A DNA stretch of 64,000 nucleotides from Luteitalea pratensis (GTDB lineage: Bacteria; Acidobacteriota; Vicinamibacteria; Vicinamibacterales; Vicinamibacteraceae): assembly GCF_001618865.1 (NCBI RefSeq), contig NZ_CP015136.1:1275001-1339000 (forward strand), read 5' to 3'. Under the pieces are notes generated by a model, which saw only the letters and a list, made by a program, of their open reading frames with translations, did no database searches and was not told where the DNA came from. The position numbers were made by a program, and so were the translations under genes. Positions 52,077 through 61,402 of the stretch are shown here, piece after piece. Positions within the stretch are counted from its first letter, which is position 1, and every line of letters begins with the position of its first letter.

Positions 52077-55010
52077 ATGACCGACACGAGCCCCGAGCAC
52101 GGTCGTAGTCCGGCGCCGTTCCAGCGTGCGCGCGCGATCTTCGAGGCGGCGCTTGCCCAGCCGCCTGCCGAACGTGCTTCGCTGGTGGAGCGTGCCTGCG
52201 GCGGCGATGTGGCCCTCGCTGCCGACGTAGAGGGGATGCTGCGAGCGAGCGCCGTGCCGCACCGATGGCTCGACGGTCAGGTCCTCCTCGCTGCGGACCG
52301 GCTCGAGTCCGGGGACGTGATCGCCGGGCACTTGCAGATCATCGGGTTCATCGGAAGCGGCGGCATGGGTGAGGTGTATCGAGCGCACGACACGCGGCTC
52401 GGCCGTGACGTTGCGGTCAAGGTGTTGCCACCGACCGTGGGTACTGAGGAGCACGCTGATCGGCTCGCCCGCTTCAGGCGGGAAGCACAGGTCCTCGCAT
52501 CGCTGAATCATCCGAATATCGGGGCGATCCACGGTCTCGAGAACTCCGATGGTGTGCACGCGCTCGTCCTGGAGCTGGTTGACGGTCCGACGCTGGCCGA
52601 TCGCATCGAGGCCGGGCCGATTCCACTGGACCAGGTTGTCGCGATCGCGCGCCAGATCGCCGAAGCCCTGGAAGCGGCGCACGAGCGGGGCATCGTGCAT
52701 CGTGACCTGAAGCCGTCGAACATCAAACTGCGACCGGACGGCGCGGTGAAGCTGCTCGACTTCGGGTTGGCCAAGGTGCTGGCGACCGACACCGCCAACC
52801 GTGGGGACGGCTTGGCGTCACCGACGCTCACCAGTCCTTCCCTGGTTGCGCGCGGTGTCATATTCGGCACGCCGGCCTACCTCAGTCCGGAACAGGCGCG
52901 TGGCGAGGAAGCGGACCGGCGGAGCGACATTTGGGCCTTCGGCGCCGTGCTCTACGAGATGCTGTCGCGGCGGCGCACGTTCCAGGGCGAGAACGCCGCC
53001 GACACGATTGCGGCGGTTCTGCGAGAGGAGATTGAGTGGTCAGCTCTGGGCCCATCGACTCCGGATCGCATTCGCCGGTTGATAGGTCGCTGCCTCGACC
53101 GAGACATCCGACGGCGGTTGCGTGATATCGGCGAAGCACGAATCGTGCTGGAGCATCCCGATGAAGCGACGCTGACCGGCGCCGGGCCCGATCGCGCAAC
53201 ACACGCGATTCCGCGGCCGTTCTGGCGGCGGTTCATCGTTCCAGCCGTTGTCGTGGCCTTGACTGGAGCTGCCACTGGCGCAGCCGTCTGGGTCGCCATG
53301 CGTCCCAAGGCCCCACGGGTGCTCCGGTTCTCGGTCGCGGCGACCGGAGCGAACGCGCTGTTTGTCGATCCACAGTCGCGCGATATCGCCGTGACGGCCG
53401 ACGGCGCCCGCATCATCTACAAGGGCGGGAGCAGTGGCGAGAGTACGCAGTTATTCGTCCGTAGCCTCGATCAGCTCGAACCCTCGCCATTGACGAGAGG
53501 AGGGTTGCCGAAGGGACCGTTTTCCTCGCCCGATGGGCAATGGGTCGGTTTCTTCGAGCGTGGCATTGATCTGTCGCTCCGAAAGGTAGCGATCTCGGGC
53601 GGGCCGCCGCGGCAGATCGCGATCTTTGACGGTCCGAGCCGCGGTGCCACGTGGGGCGACGACGACAGCATTCTGGTCGCAACAGGTGCGCTCGAGACCG
53701 GCCTGCTGCGTGTGCCGGCCTCTGGTGGTGCGCCGCAGCTGGTGACGCGGCCCGATCGCGAGCGTGGCGAAGCCGATCACTTCTGGCCGCACTACCTGCC
53801 GGGCAGCCGTGCGGCGCTGTTTACCGTCACGTCGCTGACGGGTGGCATGGAGGCGGCGCAGGTCGCGGTGCTCGACGTCAAGGCGGGGACCTGGAAAAGC
53901 CTGATTCCGAACGCGAGCCAGGCGCAATACGTGTCGAGCGGCCACCTGGTGTATGTCGCCGGCGAAGCGCTGTGGGCCGTGGCGTTCGACCTCTCGCGCC
54001 TCGAGCCGACGGGCGTCGCACATGTGGTCGTCCCGCAGGTCTTGATGCTGCCGACCGGTGCGGCCGAATTCGATGTCGCTCGCGACGGCACATTGGCGTA
54101 CGTGACCGGAGGTGGCGCGGCGTCCAGGCGCAGGCTGGTGTGGGTCGATCGCAGCGGGAGGCAAGAGGAGATTCACGCAATGCCGATCCGACCGTACGCC
54201 GCTGCGCGGCTGTCGCCGGATGGCACCCGGGTGGCGGTGCAGATCGACGATGGCGACCACGACATCTGGGTGTGGGATCTGGTCCGCGAGACCTTGACGC
54301 GCGTGACCACCGATCCGGGTCTGGACCAGTCTCCCCTCTGGACAGCAGATGGCCAACGCCTGATCTTCACGCGAGGCAGCAGCATTGGGGCACTGTTCTG
54401 GCAGGCGGCGGACGGAAGCGGAGCCGCGGAACGCCTGACTGAGAGTGTGGGGATCAGGCGTGCAACATCGGTGCTCAACGACGGCAGTGCCGTTCTGTAC
54501 ACGGAGAATGCCAACGTGATGACGCTGACGTTGGACAAGAGTCGTCGTGTCCAGCCCGTCGTCCGCACCCAACAACCCCAACAGCAAGGTGTGATCTCGC
54601 CGAACGGCCAGTGGCTGGCGCATGCCGGCTTCGATGGTGGTTCCCAGATCTTCGTGCGCCCGTTCCCCAACGTGAACGACGCCATGGCGCAGGTATCGAC
54701 CACCGGCGGCGTCCAGCCACTGTGGGCCAGGGACGGCCGGGAACTGTTCTATCAATCACTCGATGGCAGCCTGATGAGCGTGCCGGTCGTGCCGGGCCGA
54801 ACGTGGAAGCCACAGGCTCCGGTGAGGGTGATGGACCCGGACGTTCTTCGCGAGGTCAGCATCAGCCTTCGCACTTACGATGTCTCGCCGGACGGCCGGC
54901 GTTTTCTCGTGATCAAGAGCGCACCCGGTGAAAACACGGCGGCCAGTCCGCCACAGGTCATCGTCGTGCAGAACTGGGTTGAGGCGTGGAAAGGTCTCGG
55001 ACGGCGCTGA
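52077..55010 (+). CDS. Ser/Thr protein kinase with C-terminal PD40 beta-propeller
   Basis: The protein has 977 residues from ATG 52077 (TTG 52065 is possible). The kinase domain (about 80-365) has IGSGGMGEVYRAHDTRLG, VAVKVLP, the catalytic His208-Arg-Asp210 in HRDLKPSNIKL, DFGLAKVL and TPAYLSPEQARG. A membrane helix lies at about 386-408. The external region (about 420-975) has PD40/WD40-like blades (SPDGQWVGFFERG, LSPDGTRVAVQID, SPNGQWLAHAG, VSPDGRRFLVIK), likely a sensor or protein-binding propeller. All catalytic residues are present. It diverges from the sigma factor gene. Confidence 0.93.
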   Translation: MTDTSPEHGRSPAPFQRARAIFEAALAQPPAERASLVERACGGDVALAADVEGMLRASAVPHRWLDGQVLLAADRLESGDVIAGHLQIIGFIGSGGMGEVYRAHDTRLGRDVAVKVLPPTVGTEEHADRLARFRREAQVLASLNHPNIGAIHGLENSDGVHALVLELVDGPTLADRIEAGPIPLDQVVAIARQIAEALEAAHERGIVHRDLKPSNIKLRPDGAVKLLDFGLAKVLATDTANRGDGLASPTLTSPSLVARGVIFGTPAYLSPEQARGEEADRRSDIWAFGAVLYEMLSRRRTFQGENAADTIAAVLREEIEWSALGPSTPDRIRRLIGRCLDRDIRRRLRDIGEARIVLEHPDEATLTGAGPDRATHAIPRPFWRRFIVPAVVVALTGAATGAAVWVAMRPKAPRVLRFSVAATGANALFVDPQSRDIAVTADGARIIYKGGSSGESTQLFVRSLDQLEPSPLTRGGLPKGPFSSPDGQWVGFFERGIDLSLRKVAISGGPPRQIAIFDGPSRGATWGDDDSILVATGALETGLLRVPASGGAPQLVTRPDRERGEADHFWPHYLPGSRAALFTVTSLTGGMEAAQVAVLDVKAGTWKSLIPNASQAQYVSSGHLVYVAGEALWAVAFDLSRLEPTGVAHVVVPQVLMLPTGAAEFDVARDGTLAYVTGGGAASRRRLVWVDRSGRQEEIHAMPIRPYAAARLSPDGTRVAVQIDDGDHDIWVWDLVRETLTRVTTDPGLDQSPLWTADGQRLIFTRGSSIGALFWQAADGSGAAERLTESVGIRRATSVLNDGSAVLYTENANVMTLTLDKSRRVQPVVRTQQPQQQGVISPNGQWLAHAGFDGGSQIFVRPFPNVNDAMAQVSTTGGVQPLWARDGRELFYQSLDGSLMSVPVVPGRTWKPQAPVRVMDPDVLREVSISLRTYDVSPDGRRFLVIKSAPGENTAASPPQVIVVQNWVEAWKGLGRR

Positions 55011-55265
55011 ACTCTCGAAGCTGGCAGCATGCTGCGCCGTCGACTGGTGCTTCCCGTGCGAGCAATAAACAGCAGGCCGGATGCCAGGTCGAAGCGAGAG
55101 GGTGTTGCGCCGCTCGCGTGCTGCAACGGCTGGTCTACGCCGCCTCGGACGTGGGACGCGTCGCACCTGCCGAATAGTCAGCACTCGGTCGGTACTTTTC
55201 CCCACGGACACCGACGGGATCTCGGCGAGATACCCCAATAGGGCCCGCCCGCGACGGCAGGATTC

Positions 55266-56543
55266 ATGCGTTTCAGACAGGCGGCCGCACGAGGTGCGCC
55301 CATGACGCGTCGCTCCCCTGTTCCGCCATCTCCGCCATTCGAGGTCACTGCGCGTGGCGCCCAATTTCGGGACCGCATTGCCGTCGTCGTCAAGGCGCCC
55401 TCGGAGGCCATCTTCCAGGCGCTTCGCGACGTCACGCTGCGCGAGATGAGGTTCGCCTGGCTGCTCGGTGAGCTCCGTCACTTCCCGTCGCGCCTGGCTG
55501 GCCGCATGCCGGCCGCCGACTCGAGGCGCCCGTTCATGAAGGCGGTCATGGAAGGCGGCACTCTTGTCCTCCGCGACGATGCGCCGCGGGAGGTGATCAG
55601 CGGGTTGGCCGCACTACTGCACCGTGTGCATCAGGCGCCGCAGCGATTCGCCAGCCGGACAGCATTCGAGGCCTTCGACGATCCCAGCCACGAGCAGCTG
55701 TTCATGAGCGTGCGCGTGGCGCCAACCGGTCGGACGGGTGAGAACTGGCTGGTCCTGGAGCACGCCACACGCGCGCTGTCGCCACTCGCGGAGCGGAAGT
55801 TCGCACGGTACTGGCGCGTGATCAAACCGATGGGAGCCTTTGCCACCTGGCAACTGTTGCGGGCGGTTCGCCGGCGCGCCGAACGCGCTGCCGTCGGCCC
55901 GCTCGGTTCCCGGCGGCGCTGGCGATCGGTCCGCGCGACCATGGACGAACGCGCACGGGCCCTCCCCGGAGACGAGCGGATTGCACAGGCCATCGACACG
56001 CTGACGCACGGCGTCACGATTGGACGCGCGCCGCGCGATGTGTGGCCTTGGCTCGTGCAGATGGGCGCCGGCAGCCGCGGTGGCTGGTACAGCTACGACT
56101 GGCTCGACAACGGCCGGCAACCGAGCGTCAGGCGCATCGTGCCGGCGCTCCAGCATCCGGCGGTTGGCGCACTCTTCCCTGCGCTGCCGGGCATGACGGA
56201 GGGATTCACGCTACTGGCGATCGAACCCGAGCGGGCATTGACGCTTGGCTGGCTGGCGCCCGATGGCACGTTGGACGTGACGTGGACGTTTGTGCTCGAT
56301 GAGATCGCGCCCGGCCTGACGCGTCTGCTTGTGCGCGTCCGTGGCGGACCGGGCTACCGATTCCACGGACTACCGTTGTTGTTGACAAGACTCGTCGTCC
56401 GCGTCGTCCACTTCATCATGCAGCGCAAGCAGCTGCTCGGACTGGCGTCACGCGCTGAAGGAGACGCGGCTGCGTGCCCGATCGACACGGTGATCCCGCC
56501 ACACGACGGGCAGGATACGGCACCAGAAAGCAGGGCGTCGTGA
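55266..56543 (+). CDS. Tandem SRPBCC-like (DUF-type) two-domain protein
   Basis: The protein has 425 residues. The N-terminal ~195 residues hold RDVTLREMRFAWLLGELRHFP and SPLAERKFARYWRVIKPMGAF. The second part (about 235-405) has APRDVWPWLVQMGAGSRGGWYSYDWLD and FVLDEIAPGLTRLLVRVRG, with a late hydrophobic stretch. Both look like START/SRPBCC-type ligand-binding domains that are usually separate genes, so this looks like a fusion. The start is ATG 55266, or ATG 55302. Part of the first domain (55379-55448) is copied at 43218-43287. The ligand is unknown. Confidence 0.7.
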   Translation: MRFRQAAARGAPMTRRSPVPPSPPFEVTARGAQFRDRIAVVVKAPSEAIFQALRDVTLREMRFAWLLGELRHFPSRLAGRMPAADSRRPFMKAVMEGGTLVLRDDAPREVISGLAALLHRVHQAPQRFASRTAFEAFDDPSHEQLFMSVRVAPTGRTGENWLVLEHATRALSPLAERKFARYWRVIKPMGAFATWQLLRAVRRRAERAAVGPLGSRRRWRSVRATMDERARALPGDERIAQAIDTLTHGVTIGRAPRDVWPWLVQMGAGSRGGWYSYDWLDNGRQPSVRRIVPALQHPAVGALFPALPGMTEGFTLLAIEPERALTLGWLAPDGTLDVTWTFVLDEIAPGLTRLLVRVRGGPGYRFHGLPLLLTRLVVRVVHFIMQRKQLLGLASRAEGDAAACPIDTVIPPHDGQDTAPESRAS

Positions 56544-56741
56544 GTACCGCGAAAGCCTTCATCACCAGGCCCCCGGCGCGATGTGGTTCGTCGTGGCAGC
56601 GGTCGCCTTGGCCAACCAGCGGACAGCCAGCCCTTACGCCACTGCTGTGCGCGCGGTCTCTTGGCCTGCTCGCGCCGGTCCTGCGCCAGACAATCGCCCG
56701 TCCCTGGGTGACGCGACTCCTTCAAGCCCGGATCTTCGGTG

Positions 56742-57575
56742 TCAGCGGGACGTCACTCGGTTTGCGATGAACGTCTGGATCGCGGTCAGCACCGCGTCTG
56801 TTTGTTCACGGTGCGGGACGTGGCCACACGCACTGAGCCACACGATATCGGCGGCGGTCGGTGCGAGCGCAGCAATTCGTTCCGGATGGGCGCGAGAACC
56901 GTAGTCATCGCGGTCGCCATGCATGGCGAGAATGGGGCAGCGAATACGACGAAGATCGGCGTCGATGGTCCAGTTCGCGAAGGCAGGCGCGAGCCAGCTT
57001 TCAGTCCAGGCGTCGAGGACCCAGCGGGCCTTGGCGCCGTGATGGCGCGCAAGCCGATCGATCTGTCCGGGAGCAGCAAAGGCCTCCTTCGCTGCGCGGA
57101 TGCCCGCGAGCGTGCGTGCCTCCACAAACACCTGCGCTGCTTCGGTGATGACGCCAACGATCTCGTCGCCCAGTTCGGCAGCCGCGACGAGGGCCATTGC
57201 GCCTCCCACGCTGTGACCGAAGAGAATCATGCGATCGATGGCGAGTGTGGAGCGCAGGGCCGGAAGGCTGGTCACTGCCTCATGCCGAACGAAGCCGGGC
57301 GTCTCGAGCGTGCCGCGATGCTCATCAGACCGGCCGAACCCGAGTCAGTCGTACGCAATCACGGGATGACCGGTCGACGCCGTCAGCCTTGAAGGAAAGT
57401 CGCGCCAGAGGTCGACCGACCCCAGGGAATCGTGTATGAGCACGATGGGCGCGAGCGCCTTCCAGCAATCGTGTTCGCCCCAGGCGCGGGTGAAGAGTCG
57501 TCCGCGTGGTGTGTCAATGAGGAGATCCCTGACGCCCGATCCGAGGTCGTCCTGTCGCTGGCTCATGGGTGCCAC
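56742..57575 (-). pseudogene. Alpha/beta hydrolase gene with in-frame TGA
   Basis: A single minus-strand frame of 277 sense codons is interrupted by TGA at 57345-57347, in the context VIAYD-stop-LGFGRSDEHRG. The strand-turn normally reads YDxxGFGxS, so one substitution has probably broken a functional gene. Upstream: RLFTRAWGEHD and IVLIHDSLGS. Downstream: FGHSVGGAMALVAA (GxSxG nucleophile), ILAMHGDRDDYGS and CGHVPHRE with the catalytic His, all intact. Readthrough or reinitiation at GTG 57275 would give only a partial fold. Bases 56751-57164 are the donor-like copy of the fragment at 49226. Confidence 0.8.
56751..57164. repeat. 414-bp direct repeat, second copy
   Basis: This copy matches 49226-49639 at a constant offset of 7525 bp with about 13 substitutions and no gaps. 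It covers the C-terminal half of the alpha/beta hydrolase gene. Confidence 0.9.
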
Positions 57576-57576
57576 C

Positions 57577-57636
57577 GTCCTCGCCGTCGATGGTCAGGCA
57601 CTCGGATGTGACTCGTACAGCGCGAGTTCCCAGAAA
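57577..57636 (+). pseudogene. Scrap of a class V PLP-enzyme gene
   Basis: The plus strand encodes VLAVDGQALGCDSYSASSQK. This parallels VLAVDVQALGCDSYSASSHK of PLP enzyme 3 (38651-38710), about 53 of 60 bases identical by eye. The His before the PLP Lys is changed and the coding text ends directly afterwards. It abuts the start of the broken hydrolase gene. Confidence 0.65.
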
Positions 57637-57761
57637 CCATGCAGGACAGCGGGTGCTCATCTGTCAATCCCAACATTGTCGACTGACGTGTCGCTCCCGC
57701 CCCAGCGACATTTGAAACGACGGCTCCAGCTCGATCGGAATGGAATTCAGCGTTCCGTAAG

Positions 57762-58781
57762 TCACTTCGCCCTCACCACGCGCAGTATGGTGTCGCCGAT
57801 GCGGGCAGTCTTGTAGTCGACGATCTGCTTGCCGACCGCCGCCGAAGCCTTGTCGAAGGGGAACCCGCCACTGCCACTCGGGTTCGTCGACCGCCCCGTT
57901 TCGACGCCGCCATTGTCGAGGATGGACAGCGGTGGCGCTGGCAACTGCTGGTAGCCCGGGCGCACCACCTCTGGATGGAAGTAGAGGGTCCAGCTCGTTT
58001 CGACTCCGTCGGCGTGCGTGGTACGGGGCATCTCCGCGCCGCGGCCGAGGAGCTGCGCCAGCAACTCGAAGTTGCGTCCCTTCTCGACGGACAGGACGTG
58101 CGCGCTCGGCGTCAGCTTCATCGCTTGCAGGCGCTCGCTATCGATCATCACGTACGCGTGCATGCCGTCGATCGTCCGGTTGGCCTCCTCGACGGCCTGA
58201 ATCAGGGCCTCGTTGTGTCCGCCCGCGCCGTGCCCGGGCCACAGGAAGGCCCGTCGCAAGCCGTTCGCGCGCAGCGACCGCAGCACGTCGAGATACAGCG
58301 AGGCGAACGTCGACTCCCTGACGGTCAGGTTCCCTGGGTACTTCGGGTCGGCGGTACTCGTCCCGTCGCCGGCGTCGTATGTGATGCCGATGTTCAGCGG
58401 CGGGCCGAGAATCGTCTCGACGCTGGCGTTGCGCAGGTACTGCTGCACGTGGAACAGCAGGGCCGTGGAATTGATCGCGTCGGTGCTGAGCGGCAGATGG
58501 GCACTGTGCTCCTCGATGGAGCCGACGGGCAACAGCACGATGTCGGTCCGTTTCACCGCCGCCTCGAACTCCGGGAACGTCATGTCCAGCATCGTCGGAT
58601 ACCTGACGCTGACGCCCGTCGAAGGCTGGCCGATCGAGTGGCCACGAGTGATGGCGGTCGTTGACTGCCGGATGGGCCTGGACGTGGGCTGGGCCGCGAC
58701 CGACACGGCGGACACACCAAAGGCCAGGCAGACGCATGTGTGGGCCACGTACAAGCTCGACGCGGGTAGAAGTCGTCTCAT
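57762..58781 (-). CDS. Secreted creatininase-family amidohydrolase
   Basis: This 339-residue protein has a hydrophobic leader (about 8-31, ending SVAAQ). The creatininase metal site is visible as PVGSIEEHSAHLPLSTD (Glu, His and Asp ligands). WPGHGAGGHNEAL follows, in place of the usual NGHGGN, and there is a late ATHADGVETS-like stretch. The family hydrolyses cyclic or linear amides (creatinine, F420 precursors, mycofactocin peptide). A leader is unusual, so it probably acts outside the cytoplasm. It is divergent from the winged-helix/PD40 regulator, 112 bp between starts. Confidence 0.87.
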   Translation of the reverse strand: MRRLLPASSLYVAHTCVCLAFGVSAVSVAAQPTSRPIRQSTTAITRGHSIGQPSTGVSVRYPTMLDMTFPEFEAAVKRTDIVLLPVGSIEEHSAHLPLSTDAINSTALLFHVQQYLRNASVETILGPPLNIGITYDAGDGTSTADPKYPGNLTVRESTFASLYLDVLRSLRANGLRRAFLWPGHGAGGHNEALIQAVEEANRTIDGMHAYVMIDSERLQAMKLTPSAHVLSVEKGRNFELLAQLLGRGAEMPRTTHADGVETSWTLYFHPEVVRPGYQQLPAPPLSILDNGGVETGRSTNPSGSGGFPFDKASAAVGKQIVDYKTARIGDTILRVVRAK

Positions 58782-58893
58782 TGGTCACCTCACCCGGCAG
58801 AGTGGCCGAGTGCGGCACCGGAAGTCCTCTGCTGCAGGTCGTGTTTTTCTCGCCCCGGTCACCGACGTCTCGTAGAATCCTCGCATCGGGTGT

Positions 58894-61125
58894 ATGTCAA
58901 AGAGCGAAAGGCGCTTGTACGAGTTCGGCGAGTTCCGCCTGGACGAGGCCGAGCGCCTGTTGTCGCGTCGCGGCGTGACCGTCCCGCTGACCCCCAAGGC
59001 CTTTGATTTGTTGTTGGCGCTCGTGGATCAGCCGGGTCGGCTGCTGGACAAGGAAACCTTGCTCAGCACGCTGTGGCCGGACAGCTTCGTCGAGGAAAAC
59101 AATCTCGCCGACAACATCTTCAAGTTGCGCCGGGTACTCGGCGATGGCGAGAACGGGCGGAGGTTCATCGAAACCGTCCCGAAGCGTGGCTACCGTTTCG
59201 TCGCCGACGTGCGCGCCGTCGCGCCTTTGACGGCGCAGGGGCCCGAGTTGGCACCACAGGTCGTGGCGGAGCCGCCACGCCAGGCGGAGGCAAGAGAGGG
59301 GCAGGTCCCCCTGCCCGCCACCAACACACGAAGGCTCGTGACCGTGCCCTGGTTGGTGGCCGCCGCGATGACTCTACTCGTCGTCGCGCTGTGGATCGGC
59401 CAAATCCGTCGCGGGACGCCCGACCCCCCGCGGCTTCTGAAGGCGTCCCTGCTGCCGCCGGAAGACGCCAGCTTCGGAGACATCGCCCTGTCGCCCGACG
59501 GAAAGTGGCTGGCTTTCACGGCTGCGACCGGCAGTCGGGTCCAACTCTGGCTGCGTTCCCTGGCACATGACAAAGCCATTCCCGTGGAAAGCACAGACGG
59601 CGCGTCGCACCCGTTCTGGTCACCGGACAGCCGTGTTGTCGGGTTCTTTGCCAGCGGAAAACTGAAGAAGGTAGAACTGGGCGGCGGCCTGCCCGTGCCG
59701 CTGTGCCGGGCATCGGCCGGGACAGGTGGCACGTGGAACCGGGAGGGCGTCATTCTGTTTACCGTGCTGGGAGTTCCCCAGATCCTCCGGGTCTCGGCCT
59801 CGGGTGGTACTCCTGAAGTAGTGCTGCACGCCGATCCCGGACAGACCGATTTACACGAGCCATTTTTCCTGCCCGATGGACGCCGTTTTCTCTACCTGGC
59901 CATCAGCGGCGGCAAGAAGAATGCGGGTGGCATTCATGTGGGCTCTCTCGATGGCAAACTTCGACAACGTGTCCTCGACCACGATTCCAATGCCATATTT
60001 GTCGCTGGCGATCCGAACGATCGCCACCGCGGCTACCTGCTCTTTGGTCGTGAAGGCGGGCTGATGGCGCTGGCCTTCGACTCCGACGGGTTGCACACCA
60101 GCGGCGAAGCGGAGCCCATCGCTGCTCGGCTCGGCACGGTGCAAGGCGCCAATCTCAGCTATCGCCGCCGGAACTTTACGGCGGCGGACAACGGGCTATT
60201 GATTTATGACCCGCATATCGACCGGCAACGCAGTCAGTTGCTGTGGGTCGATCGCCATGGCACGCCTCTACATGTGCTGGCGCAACTGGACAACGTCGGT
60301 GTCCCTGTCCTGTCCCCAGATGAATCGCGCATCGTGGTGGCGCGCAAAGATTTGGCCACCAACAACAACGATCTGTGGTTGACAGATCCGCTTGGCGACA
60401 ACCCGGCTAAATTCACCTTCGATCCCGGGAGCGACCTGCTGGGCATCTGGTCCCCAGATGGCCAGCGCATCGTCTGGACTTCGACACGCAATGGAAGCTT
60501 TGACCTATACGAGAAGGAGGTGAGCAGCCAGGGGACAGATACACCGTTGCTCCGCTCGGAACAGCCGAAGTTCCCCCTGGACTGGTCGCGAGACGGGCGC
60601 TTCCTCCTCTACCGACAGATTGGTCCACAAACCAACCACGACATTTTCGTGTTGCCGACCAGCGGCCAACGCAAGCCGTCTCCTTATCTCCAGACAGCAG
60701 CGATGGAAAACGGCGGGGCATTCTCTCCGAACGCGAACTGGATCGCCTACAGTTCGGATGAGTCAGGGCTGGTTGAAGTGTACGTAGAGAGTTTCCCGAC
60801 GCACGGCGGGAAACGGCAGATTTCGCTGGCCGGCGGCAGTGGACCGCGTTGGCGCGCCGACGGCAAGGAGCTCTATTACTATTCGTTCGACGGCACGTTG
60901 ATGGCCGTGTCCGTCGCAGGCGGTGGCGCAAGCCTGACAACCGGCACGCCAACAGTGCTGTTTCCATTTCGCCCGGCCTCCGCCACATCCGGTCCAACCT
61001 ACGCCGTCACGCGCAACGGCGAGCGCTTTCTGCTGAGCGCGATTGTCGAGACCGACCCCAAGGCGCCGTTGTCAATCGTGCAGAACTGGACAGCCGGACT
61101 GTCAACAACAGCGCGATACCGCTGA
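58894..61125 (+). CDS. Winged-helix regulator with membrane helix and PD40 propeller
   Basis: The protein has 743 residues. Residues ~8-105 are an OmpR/CadC-type winged helix (AFDLLLALVDQPGRLLDKETLL, LWPDSFVEENNLADNIFKLRR, FIETVPKRGYRF). A membrane helix lies at about 152-172, followed by an external PD40/TolB-like propeller to the C-terminus (LSPDGKWLAFTA, WSPDSRVVGFFASG, LSPDESRIVVARKD, WSPDGQRIVWTSTRNG). This is the CadC-like one-component layout common in Acidobacteriota, where the external part senses and the internal part binds DNA. The ATG at 58894 is used. The adjacent divergent creatininase gene is a possible target. Confidence 0.92.
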   Translation: MSKSERRLYEFGEFRLDEAERLLSRRGVTVPLTPKAFDLLLALVDQPGRLLDKETLLSTLWPDSFVEENNLADNIFKLRRVLGDGENGRRFIETVPKRGYRFVADVRAVAPLTAQGPELAPQVVAEPPRQAEAREGQVPLPATNTRRLVTVPWLVAAAMTLLVVALWIGQIRRGTPDPPRLLKASLLPPEDASFGDIALSPDGKWLAFTAATGSRVQLWLRSLAHDKAIPVESTDGASHPFWSPDSRVVGFFASGKLKKVELGGGLPVPLCRASAGTGGTWNREGVILFTVLGVPQILRVSASGGTPEVVLHADPGQTDLHEPFFLPDGRRFLYLAISGGKKNAGGIHVGSLDGKLRQRVLDHDSNAIFVAGDPNDRHRGYLLFGREGGLMALAFDSDGLHTSGEAEPIAARLGTVQGANLSYRRRNFTAADNGLLIYDPHIDRQRSQLLWVDRHGTPLHVLAQLDNVGVPVLSPDESRIVVARKDLATNNNDLWLTDPLGDNPAKFTFDPGSDLLGIWSPDGQRIVWTSTRNGSFDLYEKEVSSQGTDTPLLRSEQPKFPLDWSRDGRFLLYRQIGPQTNHDIFVLPTSGQRKPSPYLQTAAMENGGAFSPNANWIAYSSDESGLVEVYVESFPTHGGKRQISLAGGSGPRWRADGKELYYYSFDGTLMAVSVAGGGASLTTGTPTVLFPFRPASATSGPTYAVTRNGERFLLSAIVETDPKAPLSIVQNWTAGLSTTARYR

Positions 61126-61402
61126 TGACCCCGGCCGCCCACGACATGGCCTGGAACGGATAGACGCGCCTCGGCGAGATCCCGAACCCTGATGGTCTGC
61201 TCCGCGACCGTGACAACGCCAAGCGAGAACGGAGACTACATAGGAGCCATCGGTAGCTTCGGCCGAACTGCCGATTCGGTGACACCGAAACGCGCAACGA
61301 CTTGCGCAATAGCGCCCCTCTCACCACGATCTGACGCAATGCTCACGAAACGCTGAAGACTCGGGTGGCGCGAACGAGGATCATGCAGGTGGAGGGCGAA
61401 GA

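Noticed and set aside
56544-56741. Small membrane protein after the SRPBCC-like gene (MWFVVAAVALANQ)
   Set aside because: The hydrophobic text ends after about 15 residues and the rest is low-complexity; it cannot be told from chance.
57345-57347. TGA as a selenocysteine codon
   Set aside because: The position is not catalytic, no SECIS-like hairpin is evident just downstream, and gene decay is common in this stretch.
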